Positions 44,427 through 53,819 of a DNA stretch of 61,826 bases are shown here, in pieces. The notes under the pieces were generated by a model, which was not told where the DNA came from, searched no databases, and worked only from the letters and a program-made list of their open reading frames with translations. The first letter of the stretch is position 1, and each line of letters begins with the position of its first letter. Made by a program: the position numbers and the translations under genes. Location of the stretch: NCBI RefSeq assembly GCF_944388875.1, contig NZ_CALXKQ010000019.1, forward strand, positions 1-61,826, given 5' to 3'. The DNA comes from an uncultured Brachyspira sp. (GTDB lineage: Bacteria > Spirochaetota > Brachyspiria > Brachyspirales > Brachyspiraceae).

Positions 44427-45227
44427 ATGGGAAGAATAATATCTTTTTCCAGCGGCAAGGGCGGTGCTGGTAAAACACTATGTTCAGTTAATTTTTCTGC
44501 CGAATTGGCTTCCAGAGGTTATAAAGTTTTGGTATTTGATATAGATATTAACTGTTCCAATGTTTTTATATTACTTCATGTTAAGCCTCAGTCTAAACTG
44601 CAGGAATATTTTGAGGGTACTTTAACATTGAAAGACTGTGTTATTAGAAGCGAATACGGTATAGATGTTATAAGTGCTGGTGTTAATATACAAAGATTTG
44701 TTCAATTTGAAAATGATTTTAATTTATCTAATTTGGCTAAAGATTTAAAAGTTTTAGCTAATGATTATGATTATGTTATTATAGACTATGCGGCAGGTAT
44801 TACTCAGCCTATGATGCGTTTTTATGAGATGTCTGATGATATTATACTTGTTGCCAATCCTGAGATTACAGCTTTGACTGATCTTTACAGATTAATGAAG
44901 ATGATATACGTTAATAATATGACAGATAAAATGTATTTAATAGTTAATAAAGTAAAAAATATTGACTGGGCTATTAATTTGTATAGAGAAATAAAAAAAG
45001 TTTCTGCGAAGTTTTCATTGGATATAAATTTGGTATTATTAGGACCTATTCTTTTTGATGAAGAAAAAGTTATGATATCTGTTCAGAAAAGAACTCCTAT
45101 TATAATACTTTATCCTAAAACACCTATAAAAGGCGGATTTTCTTTGGCTGTTACTAGATATTTATACGATATAGGTGTAATGAAAGATGAAAATGCCAGA
45201 GAAAAAACTTTCTCTGATTTCTTCTAA
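44427..45227 (+). CDS. MinD/ParA-family ATPase (FlhG-like)
   Basis: This 266-residue deviant Walker A ATPase carries SSGKGGAGKTLCSVNFSAELA (with the signature lysine before GGxGKT), VLVFDIDINCSNVF (switch I) and YDYVIIDYAAGITQPMMRF (switch II). The family positions proteins at membranes or poles, or counts flagella. FlhG/FleN is the closest architecture, but no flagellar gene is adjacent, and MinD or another spatial regulator is possible. A C-terminal amphipathic membrane helix is not obvious. Confidence 0.8.
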   Translation: MGRIISFSSGKGGAGKTLCSVNFSAELASRGYKVLVFDIDINCSNVFILLHVKPQSKLQEYFEGTLTLKDCVIRSEYGIDVISAGVNIQRFVQFENDFNLSNLAKDLKVLANDYDYVIIDYAAGITQPMMRFYEMSDDIILVANPEITALTDLYRLMKMIYVNNMTDKMYLIVNKVKNIDWAINLYREIKKVSAKFSLDINLVLLGPILFDEEKVMISVQKRTPIIILYPKTPIKGGFSLAVTRYLYDIGVMKDENAREKTFSDFF

Positions 45228-45359
45228 AAAGCATTTTTGTAGTACAAATACTTTTCTTTAGTATAGAAAAATTAACTTCAAGTAGTAATTTAAATTTGAC
45301 AAATATTATAATATTGATAAACTATATACTTATAAGATATAAACAGAGGTATATTATTT

Positions 45360-45974
45360 ATGGATAAAAAGATTATTATAACTATCAGCAGAGAATTCGG
45401 CAGCGGCGGCAGGTATATAGGAGAAATGGTTGCTAAAAAGCTGGATATACCTTTTTATGATAAGGCTATAATAGAGATGGCTTCTGATAAAACGGGATTC
45501 TCTCCTGAGTATATTAAAGAAAACGAACAAAAATTAACAGGCTCATCTTTGTTTAATTTTGCCATAACAGGTTCCTATGCTGGAAATATGGTATTTGGAA
45601 ACGGAGAGTCTTTGCAGGATACTATGTTTTTTGCACAGAGCAATGTTATAAAAGAGGTAGCATCCAAACATTCATGTGTTATAGTTGGAAGATGTGCTAA
45701 TCATATATTAGAAAATTTTGAGAATTGTATCAATATATTTATTTATTCTGATATGGAAAGTAAGATAAAACGTGCTGTTAATGAATATAAACTTGATGCT
45801 TCTAATATAGAAAAAATATTAAAAGAAAGAGATAAATTGAGATCTAAACATTACAATTATTACACTGGTAAAAATTGGGGAGATGCTAGAAATTATCATG
45901 TTTGTTTGAATAGTGATTTTATAGGCATTGATAATGCTGTTGATATAATAGAAAAAATAGCTAAATCAAGATAA
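45360..45974 (+). CDS. Cytidylate kinase-like family protein
   Basis: This 204-residue protein begins IIITISREFGSGGRYIGEMVAKKLDIPFYD, the P-loop and surroundings of the cytidylate-kinase-like (Cytidylate_kin2) family. SSLFNFAITGSY is followed by the HSCVIVGRCANHIL block, which is also typical. The physiological substrate of this group is not established, since a true cmk is usually separate. A GAGG site lies upstream, and the PHP gene follows after 8 bp. Confidence 0.8.
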   Translation: MDKKIIITISREFGSGGRYIGEMVAKKLDIPFYDKAIIEMASDKTGFSPEYIKENEQKLTGSSLFNFAITGSYAGNMVFGNGESLQDTMFFAQSNVIKEVASKHSCVIVGRCANHILENFENCINIFIYSDMESKIKRAVNEYKLDASNIEKILKERDKLRSKHYNYYTGKNWGDARNYHVCLNSDFIGIDNAVDIIEKIAKSR

Positions 45975-45982
45975 GGCATACT

Positions 45983-46690
45983 ATGAAAATAATAGCTGAT
46001 TTACATACGCATACTTTAGTCAGTGAGCATGCATATAGTACAGTAGATGAAATGCTGAGTGCTGCAAAGGATAAAGATTTTTCGGCATTGGCTATTACTG
46101 ATCATGGACCTGCTTCCAGCGACGGAGCTAAATCTGTACATTTCAAGGCTATGCATAGTTTGCCTGAATATGTAAATGGTGTAAGGTTATTAAAAGGTGC
46201 TGAAGTTAATATTATAGATTACAGCGGTAAACTAGATTTAAGCCCTAATGTTTTAAGCAGTTTAGATTTTGTTATAGCTTCATATCATGAAGATGCTATA
46301 CAGCCTATCAATATTAAAGAACATACAAACGGATATTTAGAAGTTATAAAGAATAAGGATGTGGATTGTTTAGGGCATATTGGTAATCCTAAATTTCCAT
46401 TTGATATGGATTATATTATAAAGCTTTGTAAAGAATATAATAAACTTATAGAAATTAATTCTTCTTCTTTTACTGTAAGGCTTGGAAGTGCTCCTATATG
46501 CAGAGAGATTGCTCTGCTTTGTAAAAAATATGAGGTAAATATAGTAATCACTTCTGATGCTCATTCAAAATATAAGGTTGGAGATCATAAAGATTCTATA
46601 GATATGTTAAATTCTATAAGTTTTCCAGAAAGTCTTATACTAAATACTGATTATGACAGATTAATGGAATATCTTAAACTTCAAAAATAA
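45983..46690 (+). CDS. PHP-domain phosphatase/phosphoesterase (YcdX-like)
   Basis: This 235-residue metal-dependent phosphoesterase has the four PHP motifs: ADLHTHTLVSEHAYS, LAITDHGPA, LLKGAEVNIIDYSG and the C-terminal ITSDAHSKYKVG, with CLGHIGNPKF between. The compact size and HAYST near the start match the YcdX subgroup. The substrate is unknown. It is in an operon with the kinase-like gene 8 bp upstream. Confidence 0.82.
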   Translation: MKIIADLHTHTLVSEHAYSTVDEMLSAAKDKDFSALAITDHGPASSDGAKSVHFKAMHSLPEYVNGVRLLKGAEVNIIDYSGKLDLSPNVLSSLDFVIASYHEDAIQPINIKEHTNGYLEVIKNKDVDCLGHIGNPKFPFDMDYIIKLCKEYNKLIEINSSSFTVRLGSAPICREIALLCKKYEVNIVITSDAHSKYKVGDHKDSIDMLNSISFPESLILNTDYDRLMEYLKLQK

Positions 46691-46824
46691 TACAATAATA
46701 TGTAATTTAAATTATACATTTTTTCTAATTTATGTTATTATTTTATATATGGGTTGGTATTTATAATATATAAAGTTAGTATTTTATGTTATTCGTTGTT
46801 AATATAAAAATTAGAGAGGTTTTT

Positions 46825-48057
46825 ATGTTAGACATTCTAATAAAAAATATAGGTTCATTAGCAACAGCTGAAGGTAATACGCCCTTATCTGGTAAATAGC
46901 AAGGCAGTATTAAATTTTATGAAAATGCTTCTATTGGTATAAAAGATGGAATTATAGAATATGTAGGCAAAGATAAGAAAGCTAAGGCTAAAAAAACTAT
47001 AAATGCTCATGGACTTCTAGTTACTTCAGGACTTGTAGATTGTCATACTCATTTTGTATTTGGAGGATCAAGAGAGGATGAGATGTATGATATAGTTACA
47101 GGCAATATGAACTATTTAGAAATAATAAAATCAGGCTATGGCATATTATCAACTGTTAGAGATACCAGAGATAAAACAGAAAATTTCTTATATAAAAAAA
47201 CTATGCCTATATTGGATGATATGCTGAAGTATGGTACAACAACCCTTGAGGGTAAAAGCGGATATGGATTAACTCTTAAGGATGAGATAAAAATATTAAA
47301 GGTTATGAGAAAATTAAATGATAATCATAAGATAGACATAATATCAACATTTATGGGAGGACATGTTGTACCAGAAGAATATAAAAATAATAGATACGGA
47401 TATGTTGATCTTATATGTAATGAAATGATACCAGAGATATCTAAATTAAAACTTGCAGAGTTCTGCGATGTATTTTGTGATAATGGCGGTTTTGATATGG
47501 AGGAAACTCATAAAATATTAAATTCTGCTCAGGAATATAATATGGGTATAAAAGTACATTCTGATCAGCTTGAAACCAGCGGAGGTTCATATTTGGCGGC
47601 AAGATTTAAAGCAATAAGTGCTGAGCATTTAGTTATGTCTGATGACAGGGCTATAGACCTTATAAGAAAATCAGGTATTGTAGCAGTTCTCTTGCCTAAT
47701 ACATCTTTTTATCTTAGTATGCCTTATGCTAGAGCAAGATATATGGTTGAAAGAAATGTACCTATAGCAATAGCTTCTGACTATAACCCTGGTTCAAGTC
47801 CAAGCTATAATATACAATTCATTATGAAATTAGCATATATTTTATATAAATTAAAGCCTGAAGAGATACTTAATGCAGTTACAATTAATGCTGCTTGTGC
47901 TATCAATAGAGGAGATGAGATAGGAACTATAGAAAAGGGCAAAAAAGCAGATATTATAATATGGAATGCTCCTAATTTAAACTTTTTGCTTTATACTTTA
48001 GATGATAATTTATGCAATACAGTATTGAAATCAGGAGATATAGCATATCAAAAGTAA
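46825..48057 (+). pseudogene. hutI: Imidazolonepropionase with an in-frame amber stop
   Basis: One continuous frame from ATG 46825 (AGAGAGG site) to 48057 encodes HutI of histidine degradation, broken only by TAG at codon 25 (46897-46899, between SGK and QGSIKF). After it come VDCHTHFVFGGSRED (HxH zinc ligands), TTLEGKSGYGL, HSDQLE, SAEHLVMSDD and ASDYNPGSSPS, all typical. The first possible downstream ATG (47083) would remove the HxH metal site. The gene is therefore probably inactive unless the stop is suppressed or is a sequence error. No other hut gene is in the window. Confidence 0.85.
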
Positions 48058-48107
48058 TACATATAATACATATATAGCCTTTTTATATAATGGCGTATCA
48101 TTTTTAC

Positions 48108-48136
48108 TTGACAATTTCTCTTTATTTGATTATATT
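48108..48136 (+). promoter_or_regulatory. Promoter upstream of the 48200 TPR gene
   Basis: TTGACA (48108-48113) and TATATT (48131-48136), 17 bp apart, are 63 bp upstream of the ATG at 48200. Confidence 0.65.
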
Positions 48137-48199
48137 ATATCATTATGTGTATAACTCTATACATTTTTACCTTTTAAGGGAGTAGTTTATTTAAATATA

Positions 48200-49180
48200 A
48201 TGGCAGAGGAATTATTTTCAAGAAAAGAATCTGTAAAGGATATTTTCAGCCTTATAGAAAGTAAATTGAAGAAGGGTTTATTTAAAGAATCTATGGAAGA
48301 TTTTGACAGAATCATGTACATGGATTTTGAATGTTCAAATCTTTATGAGAATATATCTTGCGTGAAGTTTTGGATTAATAGGCTTGATAAGTTTGAGAGT
48401 GTGAAGAATAATTGTATAGAGTATTGTAAGCTGCTTGATTCCAGTTATAAGAAATTTATGGCTTTTGTAGGAAATAAATCTTATGACGAAGATTTGATTT
48501 CAGTAAAGGCTATACATTATTTTGTTTATAATAAAACTATTGAACTTATAATGGAAAAGAATACTGATGATATTGAAGGAACTGAAGAGCTGCATTTATT
48601 ATCAAATGCTTTTATAGAATTAAAGGATTATTCTAGGGCTTTAAAGTCTTATGAGTATTTAAATACTATAGAGCCTTATAACTCAAATACTCTTAGTTTT
48701 ATAGCCATGATTTATGATATATTGGGTGATAAGAAAAAATCTAAGATGTATATCAGAGATGCTTTATTTTATGATCCTTTAAGTATAGAATTTGAGAATA
48801 TCAGCATTGATGTATTAAGGGAAATTAGAGATATAATAATTAAGAGGGGGATTCATAATAATAGTCAGGAAGAGATAATAATGTGGATGAGTGCTTATGG
48901 TGAGTTGATGAATATATTGGATGTAAAAAGACCTTTGAGCGAGAAAGAAGAATTTGAACTGAGAAAGAATATTTCAAGATTGGAGGCTGATTACAGAAAA
49001 ATAAAATTAAGAGATATAACAGCACCTAAACTTTTATCTTCTTATGCATTCCTTACAACATATCTTATTATGAGGAATAATGATTCTGATATTGATGAGG
49101 TAAAGATATGGGGCAGAAAAATGGCTATGATAGATAAGGACTTATTGCAATACTATATAAAAATATTAGATAAGGGGTGA
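48200..49180 (+). CDS. TPR-like helical protein
   Basis: A 326-residue all-helical cytoplasmic protein without a signal peptide. A TPR pair is visible at about 130-190 (YSRALKSYEYLNTIEPYNSNTLSFIA then YDILGDKKKSKMYIRDALFYDP). It ends 4 bp before a larger TPR protein, in the same operon. GGGAG lies about 20 bases before the ATG, further than usual. No specific family is recognised. Confidence 0.6.
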   Translation: MAEELFSRKESVKDIFSLIESKLKKGLFKESMEDFDRIMYMDFECSNLYENISCVKFWINRLDKFESVKNNCIEYCKLLDSSYKKFMAFVGNKSYDEDLISVKAIHYFVYNKTIELIMEKNTDDIEGTEELHLLSNAFIELKDYSRALKSYEYLNTIEPYNSNTLSFIAMIYDILGDKKKSKMYIRDALFYDPLSIEFENISIDVLREIRDIIIKRGIHNNSQEEIIMWMSAYGELMNILDVKRPLSEKEEFELRKNISRLEADYRKIKLRDITAPKLLSSYAFLTTYLIMRNNDSDIDEVKIWGRKMAMIDKDLLQYYIKILDKG

Positions 49181-49184
49181 CAAG

Positions 49185-51395
49185 ATGTCAGAAGTTCTAC
49201 AAAAATTAGAAAATATATTTTCAGAGGAAACATTTACAAGAAAGCCTTTGCTTAATTATACTACTAAGTATTTTTTTGATTTAGCTGCTGTTGTAAATGA
49301 TATTAATGATATTAATGATATTAATTCTGCTATAGATACTGCTAAATTACAATTAGAAAAAAATCCTAATCATATATCAGCATTATATGCTAATGGATTA
49401 TTAAATTTAAAAATAGAAAATTATACAGAAGGCAGTTTAGATAAACTTTTGGGTATTTTTAAAAATGCTAAGAAGTGGAATATTGTTGAGTTTATAGCTC
49501 AAAAGATTTTAGATGAATACTATGAAAGCGATTATGCTTTGAGATATTTAGCTAGCTATTATCAGAGTGTCAATAGAGAATCTGAAGCATTAGAAATTTG
49601 GGAGAGATTAATCAAATTTGATACATCAAATCCAGAACTGCCTGAAAAGATAGCCCATACTAAAGAGATGGCAGGCGATATTAATAGTGCTGTTCATTAT
49701 TATAAAATAGCTTTTGAAAGAAATCTAATTAGAAAGAGAAATAATGCTGAAAGCGATATAAAGAAAGTACTTGAATATGAGCCTGACAATTATAATTATT
49801 TGCTTAAGCATGAAGCTGCTTTGCATGAGCTTGTTGATTCTAATATTATGATAGATGTATGGAAATTAATATTTTTCTATTATTTAGAAAACAGCCGTTA
49901 TAATGATGCTTTGAAAACTATTAAGAATCTTCTTAATTATGAGCAGGATATAGTAGCACAGAATAATAAAAAGGCTAAATTTTTCAGACACAGACTTGTT
50001 GATGTTTATAAAGGATTATATCCTAAACATACACTTTTTGAAAAAATAGAAGAAATATCTTCAATAACAAATGTTAATAAAAAGCCTAAAGAATGTATAG
50101 AAATATTTGAGAAATATATACAATATGATGTTGATAAATATGTTATTCATAGAAATTTCGGTGTAGGAAAAATAAAGTCTATAAATATAAATGAATTAAA
50201 AATTAAATTTGTACAGCAGGATGAAGAGAGAAAGATGACATTTGATATGGCTATACAATCTCTTACAACATTGCCTGATGATGATATAAATGTTTATAAG
50301 GCTTACAAACTTAATGAGCTTAAAAAAATAGCAGAAGAAAATCCTACAGAGCTTTTAACTATAATATTGAAATATAGAAAGACTATTAATACAAAAGATT
50401 TAAAACAGGAATTAACTTCAAAACCTAGTATTGTAATTGCCGAGGGAGTTTATACTAAATGGCTTGAAAGTGCAAAAAAATCTGTAAGGGCTTCCACTAC
50501 AGTTAAATTTGATAAAAATACTTTCCTTTATAATGAAGAAGCAGAAACTTATGATGCTGAAAGTTTATCTAAATTTAATAAGACAAATGATTTCTTTGAA
50601 AAATATCAAATTTATATGGAATATTTAACTTATACTCCTAATTTGAATTCTGATGAGGCTAAAGAAATGAATGATTATTTTGTAGGCATTTCTAAAGATA
50701 AGAAATCAGAAGATACAGCAAGAATTATAAGTACTATATATTTGAGAAGTCAATCTTCTAATAATGATAAAGATATACCATTATTATCAGATATAGTTAA
50801 AAATGTTAAGGATTATACTTATATCTATGAAGTTTTGCCTTCCTCTAATTATAGAGAAAAATACATAAAAGCTATTTGGGACGGCAGGAGAGATGATTAT
50901 TATGATATAATATTGAAGATGCTTTATTCTTCGCAGGTTAAGAATAATTATTTAATAGTAAATAAATTATTTGCTGACGGAAAGGTTGATATGCTTGCAA
51001 AAACTATTGACGACATATTTCTTCATTATAGAGAATATCCTGAATCATTTGTATATTTTGCTCAGAAGATACTTGATGGGGAATATTATGATGATATAGA
51101 AGGGGATATTAAAATAAATAAAAATTCGCTTATGATAGGTTTGCTTAGTATTATGCCTCATTTATCAAAAATGCTTGATAAAAAAGAAACTTCGGCACAG
51201 GCTAGAAAACTTTTAAAAGTGGTTTATGATTTAGTATTTGAGAAAGAATATTTGCTTAAATTTATAGAAAATGAATCTGAAGAGGATGTTAAAATAATAT
51301 TCAGCGAATTCCAAAAACTTGTAAATTTAGAGCAGCATTATAAAACAGATATTATATCAGCGGTTATAAAACGCTTCCCTGATTGGAAAATATAA
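49185..51395 (+). CDS. TPR protein resembling the N-terminal extension of spirochaetal GreA, without a Gre domain
   Basis: A 736-residue cytoplasmic protein. The N-terminus (LQKLENIFSEETFTRKPLLNYTTK) and TPR array (residues 40-240) resemble the long N-terminal extension of GreA in spirochaetes. A small beta domain near 320-350 (VIHRNFGVGKIKSININELKIKF) links to a second helical part. In those proteins a C-terminal GreA/GreB transcript-cleavage domain follows. Here the protein stops at IKRFPDWKI and a terminator lies 13 bp after, so the Gre domain is absent. A regulatory or RNA-polymerase-binding role is inferred. GGGG precedes the ATG. Confidence 0.6.
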   Translation: MSEVLQKLENIFSEETFTRKPLLNYTTKYFFDLAAVVNDINDINDINSAIDTAKLQLEKNPNHISALYANGLLNLKIENYTEGSLDKLLGIFKNAKKWNIVEFIAQKILDEYYESDYALRYLASYYQSVNRESEALEIWERLIKFDTSNPELPEKIAHTKEMAGDINSAVHYYKIAFERNLIRKRNNAESDIKKVLEYEPDNYNYLLKHEAALHELVDSNIMIDVWKLIFFYYLENSRYNDALKTIKNLLNYEQDIVAQNNKKAKFFRHRLVDVYKGLYPKHTLFEKIEEISSITNVNKKPKECIEIFEKYIQYDVDKYVIHRNFGVGKIKSININELKIKFVQQDEERKMTFDMAIQSLTTLPDDDINVYKAYKLNELKKIAEENPTELLTIILKYRKTINTKDLKQELTSKPSIVIAEGVYTKWLESAKKSVRASTTVKFDKNTFLYNEEAETYDAESLSKFNKTNDFFEKYQIYMEYLTYTPNLNSDEAKEMNDYFVGISKDKKSEDTARIISTIYLRSQSSNNDKDIPLLSDIVKNVKDYTYIYEVLPSSNYREKYIKAIWDGRRDDYYDIILKMLYSSQVKNNYLIVNKLFADGKVDMLAKTIDDIFLHYREYPESFVYFAQKILDGEYYDDIEGDIKINKNSLMIGLLSIMPHLSKMLDKKETSAQARKLLKVVYDLVFEKEYLLKFIENESEEDVKIIFSEFQKLVNLEQHYKTDIISAVIKRFPDWKI

Positions 51396-51408
51396 TTATT
51401 GATAATAA

Positions 51409-51450
51409 AAAATGGGCTTCTTAATTAAAAAAGAAAGCCCATTTTGTTTT
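51409..51450. terminator. Bidirectional terminator
   Basis: An 11-bp perfect stem, AAAATGGGCTT (51409-51419) with AAGCCCATTTT (51435-51445), lies between two convergent genes, with A-rich and T-rich flanks. Confidence 0.85.
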
Positions 51451-52201
51451 ATTTTGTTATATTCTTTTCAAAATATTTAGATAAATCTACAGGTGATTCT
51501 TCAAGCCATGAAGACATAATGCATTCATATCTTCCTTTGCTTTTGCTCAATTTATATATTTGATATTCTACTCTGTCGCTTCTTCCAACGATTTTTTCTC
51601 TTGATTCCACAAGCATTTCATATATTCCATCTCCGTCAATATCTTCAAATACATTATTCATCTGAGTGATAACTGAACTTTTCATAGAATTTATTTCTTT
51701 ATAAAAAGATATATCTGCAATAAACTTTACGCTGCTTCCATCTATTCTAAACATATACATATATATATCCCTGTCCTGCCCATTTTCATTTAGTATATAA
51801 TATTTTATAATACCTACTTCATTTTTTCTGTCATAAAAATTTTCTAAATCTATAGCAGAATTTTTTCCATGTCTGTCAGTTAAATATGAAAACTCTTCTT
51901 TATCTCCGTTAAATATTAGCATTTTATCCCCATGCAAAGAGGATACAAGAGCTATAAACTCATTTCCTTCTTTGGGAAGTATATCAGCAATAACTATTGA
52001 ATAGACATTATATCCTTGTTTTTGTAAATCATATTTTAGATTTTCAGCCTGAGCATATTCTGAATTATCAATATTATCGCTATTATAATAAACAATATCT
52101 CCATTGCTTGATAAATTAAATAAACTCTCTACATCAATAGCATGAAGCTGCATGCTTATAATTATTGAAGTAAAAAATGTAATCAGCAATATTTTTCTCA
52201 T
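51449..52201 (-). CDS. Exported protein with EF-hand-like calcium loop
   Basis: A 250-residue protein with a cleavable signal peptide (RKILLITFFTSIIISMQLHA). There is no lipobox. The mature part is beta-rich. A DxDxDG-type loop (EDIDGDGIYEML, about residue 195) resembles FG-GAP or dockerin-like calcium-binding repeats. No family is assigned. It is 28 bp downstream of the LolA-like gene and probably co-transcribed with it. Confidence 0.6.
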   Translation of the reverse strand: MRKILLITFFTSIIISMQLHAIDVESLFNLSSNGDIVYYNSDNIDNSEYAQAENLKYDLQKQGYNVYSIVIADILPKEGNEFIALVSSLHGDKMLIFNGDKEEFSYLTDRHGKNSAIDLENFYDRKNEVGIIKYYILNENGQDRDIYMYMFRIDGSSVKFIADISFYKEINSMKSSVITQMNNVFEDIDGDGIYEMLVESREKIVGRSDRVEYQIYKLSKSKGRYECIMSSWLEESPVDLSKYFEKNITK

Positions 52202-52229
52202 AAAACAAAATCCAGTAATTTTTTATTTT

Positions 52230-52892
52230 TTAAAATGTCTTTATATCGGTAAATTCTATTTCTGAATTAACTCTTCCGTCAGAACTTTTATATTTTATTC
52301 TTTCAGGAAGTGTATAATTGCCTATTTCTGTATAAAATATATTAACATCATAAATTTTAGATTTTTTATTATAATATTCTGCTCTTTCAACTAATAGAGT
52401 TTCTTTATTCACAGTATAATTAACACTGTAATTTTTATCTTCACCTTTAGCCCTTAAAGTTATTTCATATTCATTTTTATTTTCTTCCACACTTTCTAAA
52501 TCAAATTTTTGTGAAAAAGAACTGTAAGTGCTTGAATTACCTACTATTGCATAAAACCCAGTTGTTTCTAAAGCTCCTTCAAATACGGAAAACATATTTC
52601 TATAAAAACTATCAACATTTTCTAGTATAAGAGTAGGTTTAGCACCTTGTTCAAATGTGAATTTTAATTTGATATTTTCTTTAGATGAAGTGTAGCTTTT
52701 AGCTGGTATAGTTGCTATTTGTTTTTCAACTATCTTTCCGTTTATGTATGCTTCAAATTTTTTTGGGTAAATAGAAGAATATTTTTCTTTCATTTTATTA
52801 TATATGTCTTGAAAATTTACAGCAGCATCCTGCGAATATATAATATTAGAAAATATTATGTTAATAAATATGAATATTATTATTTTTTTCAT
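52230..52892 (-). CDS. Exported LolA-like outer-membrane lipoprotein-sorting homologue
   Basis: This 220-residue protein has a signal peptide (IIIFIFINIIFSNIIYS, likely cleavage near SQD). The mature part is beta-rich with a NYSVNYTVNKETLLVERAEYY segment and a final GRVNSEIEFTDIKTF. This looks like the half-barrel fold of LolA/LolB-type proteins, which shuttle lipoproteins. The fold assignment is by pattern only. It starts the minus-strand pair with 51449-52201. Confidence 0.5.
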   Translation of the reverse strand: MKKIIIFIFINIIFSNIIYSQDAAVNFQDIYNKMKEKYSSIYPKKFEAYINGKIVEKQIATIPAKSYTSSKENIKLKFTFEQGAKPTLILENVDSFYRNMFSVFEGALETTGFYAIVGNSSTYSSFSQKFDLESVEENKNEYEITLRAKGEDKNYSVNYTVNKETLLVERAEYYNKKSKIYDVNIFYTEIGNYTLPERIKYKSSDGRVNSEIEFTDIKTF

Positions 52893-53003
52893 GTTTTTCC
52901 TTACAAATGATTATCGTAATATTTTAAGAATAAATTAATATTATTAACCATTTTATCGATAATAGTAATTTATAATGTACTTTAATTTGGTAAAATACCA
53001 ATC

Positions 53004-53032
53004 TTGACTTTAATTACAATTTTTGTTATACT
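53004..53032 (+). promoter_or_regulatory. Promoter for the 53068 operon
   Basis: TTGACT (53004-53009) and TATACT (53027-53032) with 17-bp spacing lie 35 bp upstream of the ATG at 53068. Confidence 0.7.
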
Positions 53033-53067
53033 CTTATCATAAAGAATATAATTTATGGTAAGTATTT

Positions 53068-53373
53068 ATGAGCGAAGAACAAAATGAACAATTGTCCGAA
53101 ACAGAAATATATTGTGCAAATTGCAGATATTGTGTTCTATTTAGAAAGGCAACTGGTGTAGATGGTAACCAGTATCTATTAAGAGTAAAATGTGCACAAG
53201 AGCAATGGCGTAAAAAACTTGGGGAGGAAAAGATGTACAAGTATTTTACAGTTGCAAGAAGAACTGTAGAAAAATGTGATGATTATAAAGAAATGGGAGA
53301 TTTGAGAAGTTTTTTAAAAGCCTTGCGTAAAAGTTTGCCTGTGCGTGATGAAGTGTATACTATAAAGAAATAG
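53068..53373 (+). CDS. Small Cys-containing, possibly zinc-binding protein
   Basis: A 101-residue protein with cysteines in YCANCRYCVLF (CxxCxxC), VKCAQEQW and VEKCDDY. The spacing suggests a metal site. The basic C-terminus is RSFLKALRKSLPVRDEV. I recognise no named family. It heads a chain of overlapping or nearly overlapping genes (53068 to 56375), with the last bases of its stop overlapping a possible GTG of the next gene. The role is unknown. Confidence 0.6.
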   Translation: MSEEQNEQLSETEIYCANCRYCVLFRKATGVDGNQYLLRVKCAQEQWRKKLGEEKMYKYFTVARRTVEKCDDYKEMGDLRSFLKALRKSLPVRDEVYTIKK

Positions 53374-53384
53374 TGGATTTTTTG

Positions 53385-53819
53385 GTGAAAAAATATTTTT
53401 ATTTTTTTATTGTACTTGTTTTTTTATTAAGTTCATGTGCCTCAGCTGTTAAGGTATCTGTTGAAGAAGAGAGGTATCCTAAAATAATAGCTGAAAAGGC
53501 TTACACTGAATTTGGTAATAAAAGGTATAAGAATGCTATAGCGTATTATCAATATATAATTGATAATTTTGACAGAGATAATTATGCTAAAGATGTTGCT
53601 TGGGCATATTATGAGATAGGTTTTTGTTATTATTATCAAAATAAATATGAGGAAGCTTTAGAATATTTCGATATAGTTATAAATAATTTTACAGTATTGC
53701 CTCCTAGAGTTTTGGCTCAAAAGGTTATGCAGGACATTTATGATAAAAAGCCTAAATTAAGACCTTTAGAGATTATAGAAGAAACAATAGAAGATGTTGA
53801 AGAAAATATAGATTCATGA
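53385..53819 (+). CDS. TPR lipoprotein
   Basis: A protein of about 144 residues with a lipoprotein signal (KKYFYFFIVLVFLLSSC, lipobox LSSC) followed by TPR-like pairs (AEKAYTEFGNKRYKNAIAYYQYII and EEALEYFDIVINNF). It resembles BamD/YfiO-type outer-membrane lipoproteins in layout but is shorter. GTG 53385 gives the best signal peptide; GTG 53373 overlaps the previous stop and would add four residues. It overlaps the next start by 4 bp (ATGA). Confidence 0.7.
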   Translation: MKKYFYFFIVLVFLLSSCASAVKVSVEEERYPKIIAEKAYTEFGNKRYKNAIAYYQYIIDNFDRDNYAKDVAWAYYEIGFCYYYQNKYEEALEYFDIVINNFTVLPPRVLAQKVMQDIYDKKPKLRPLEIIEETIEDVEENIDS

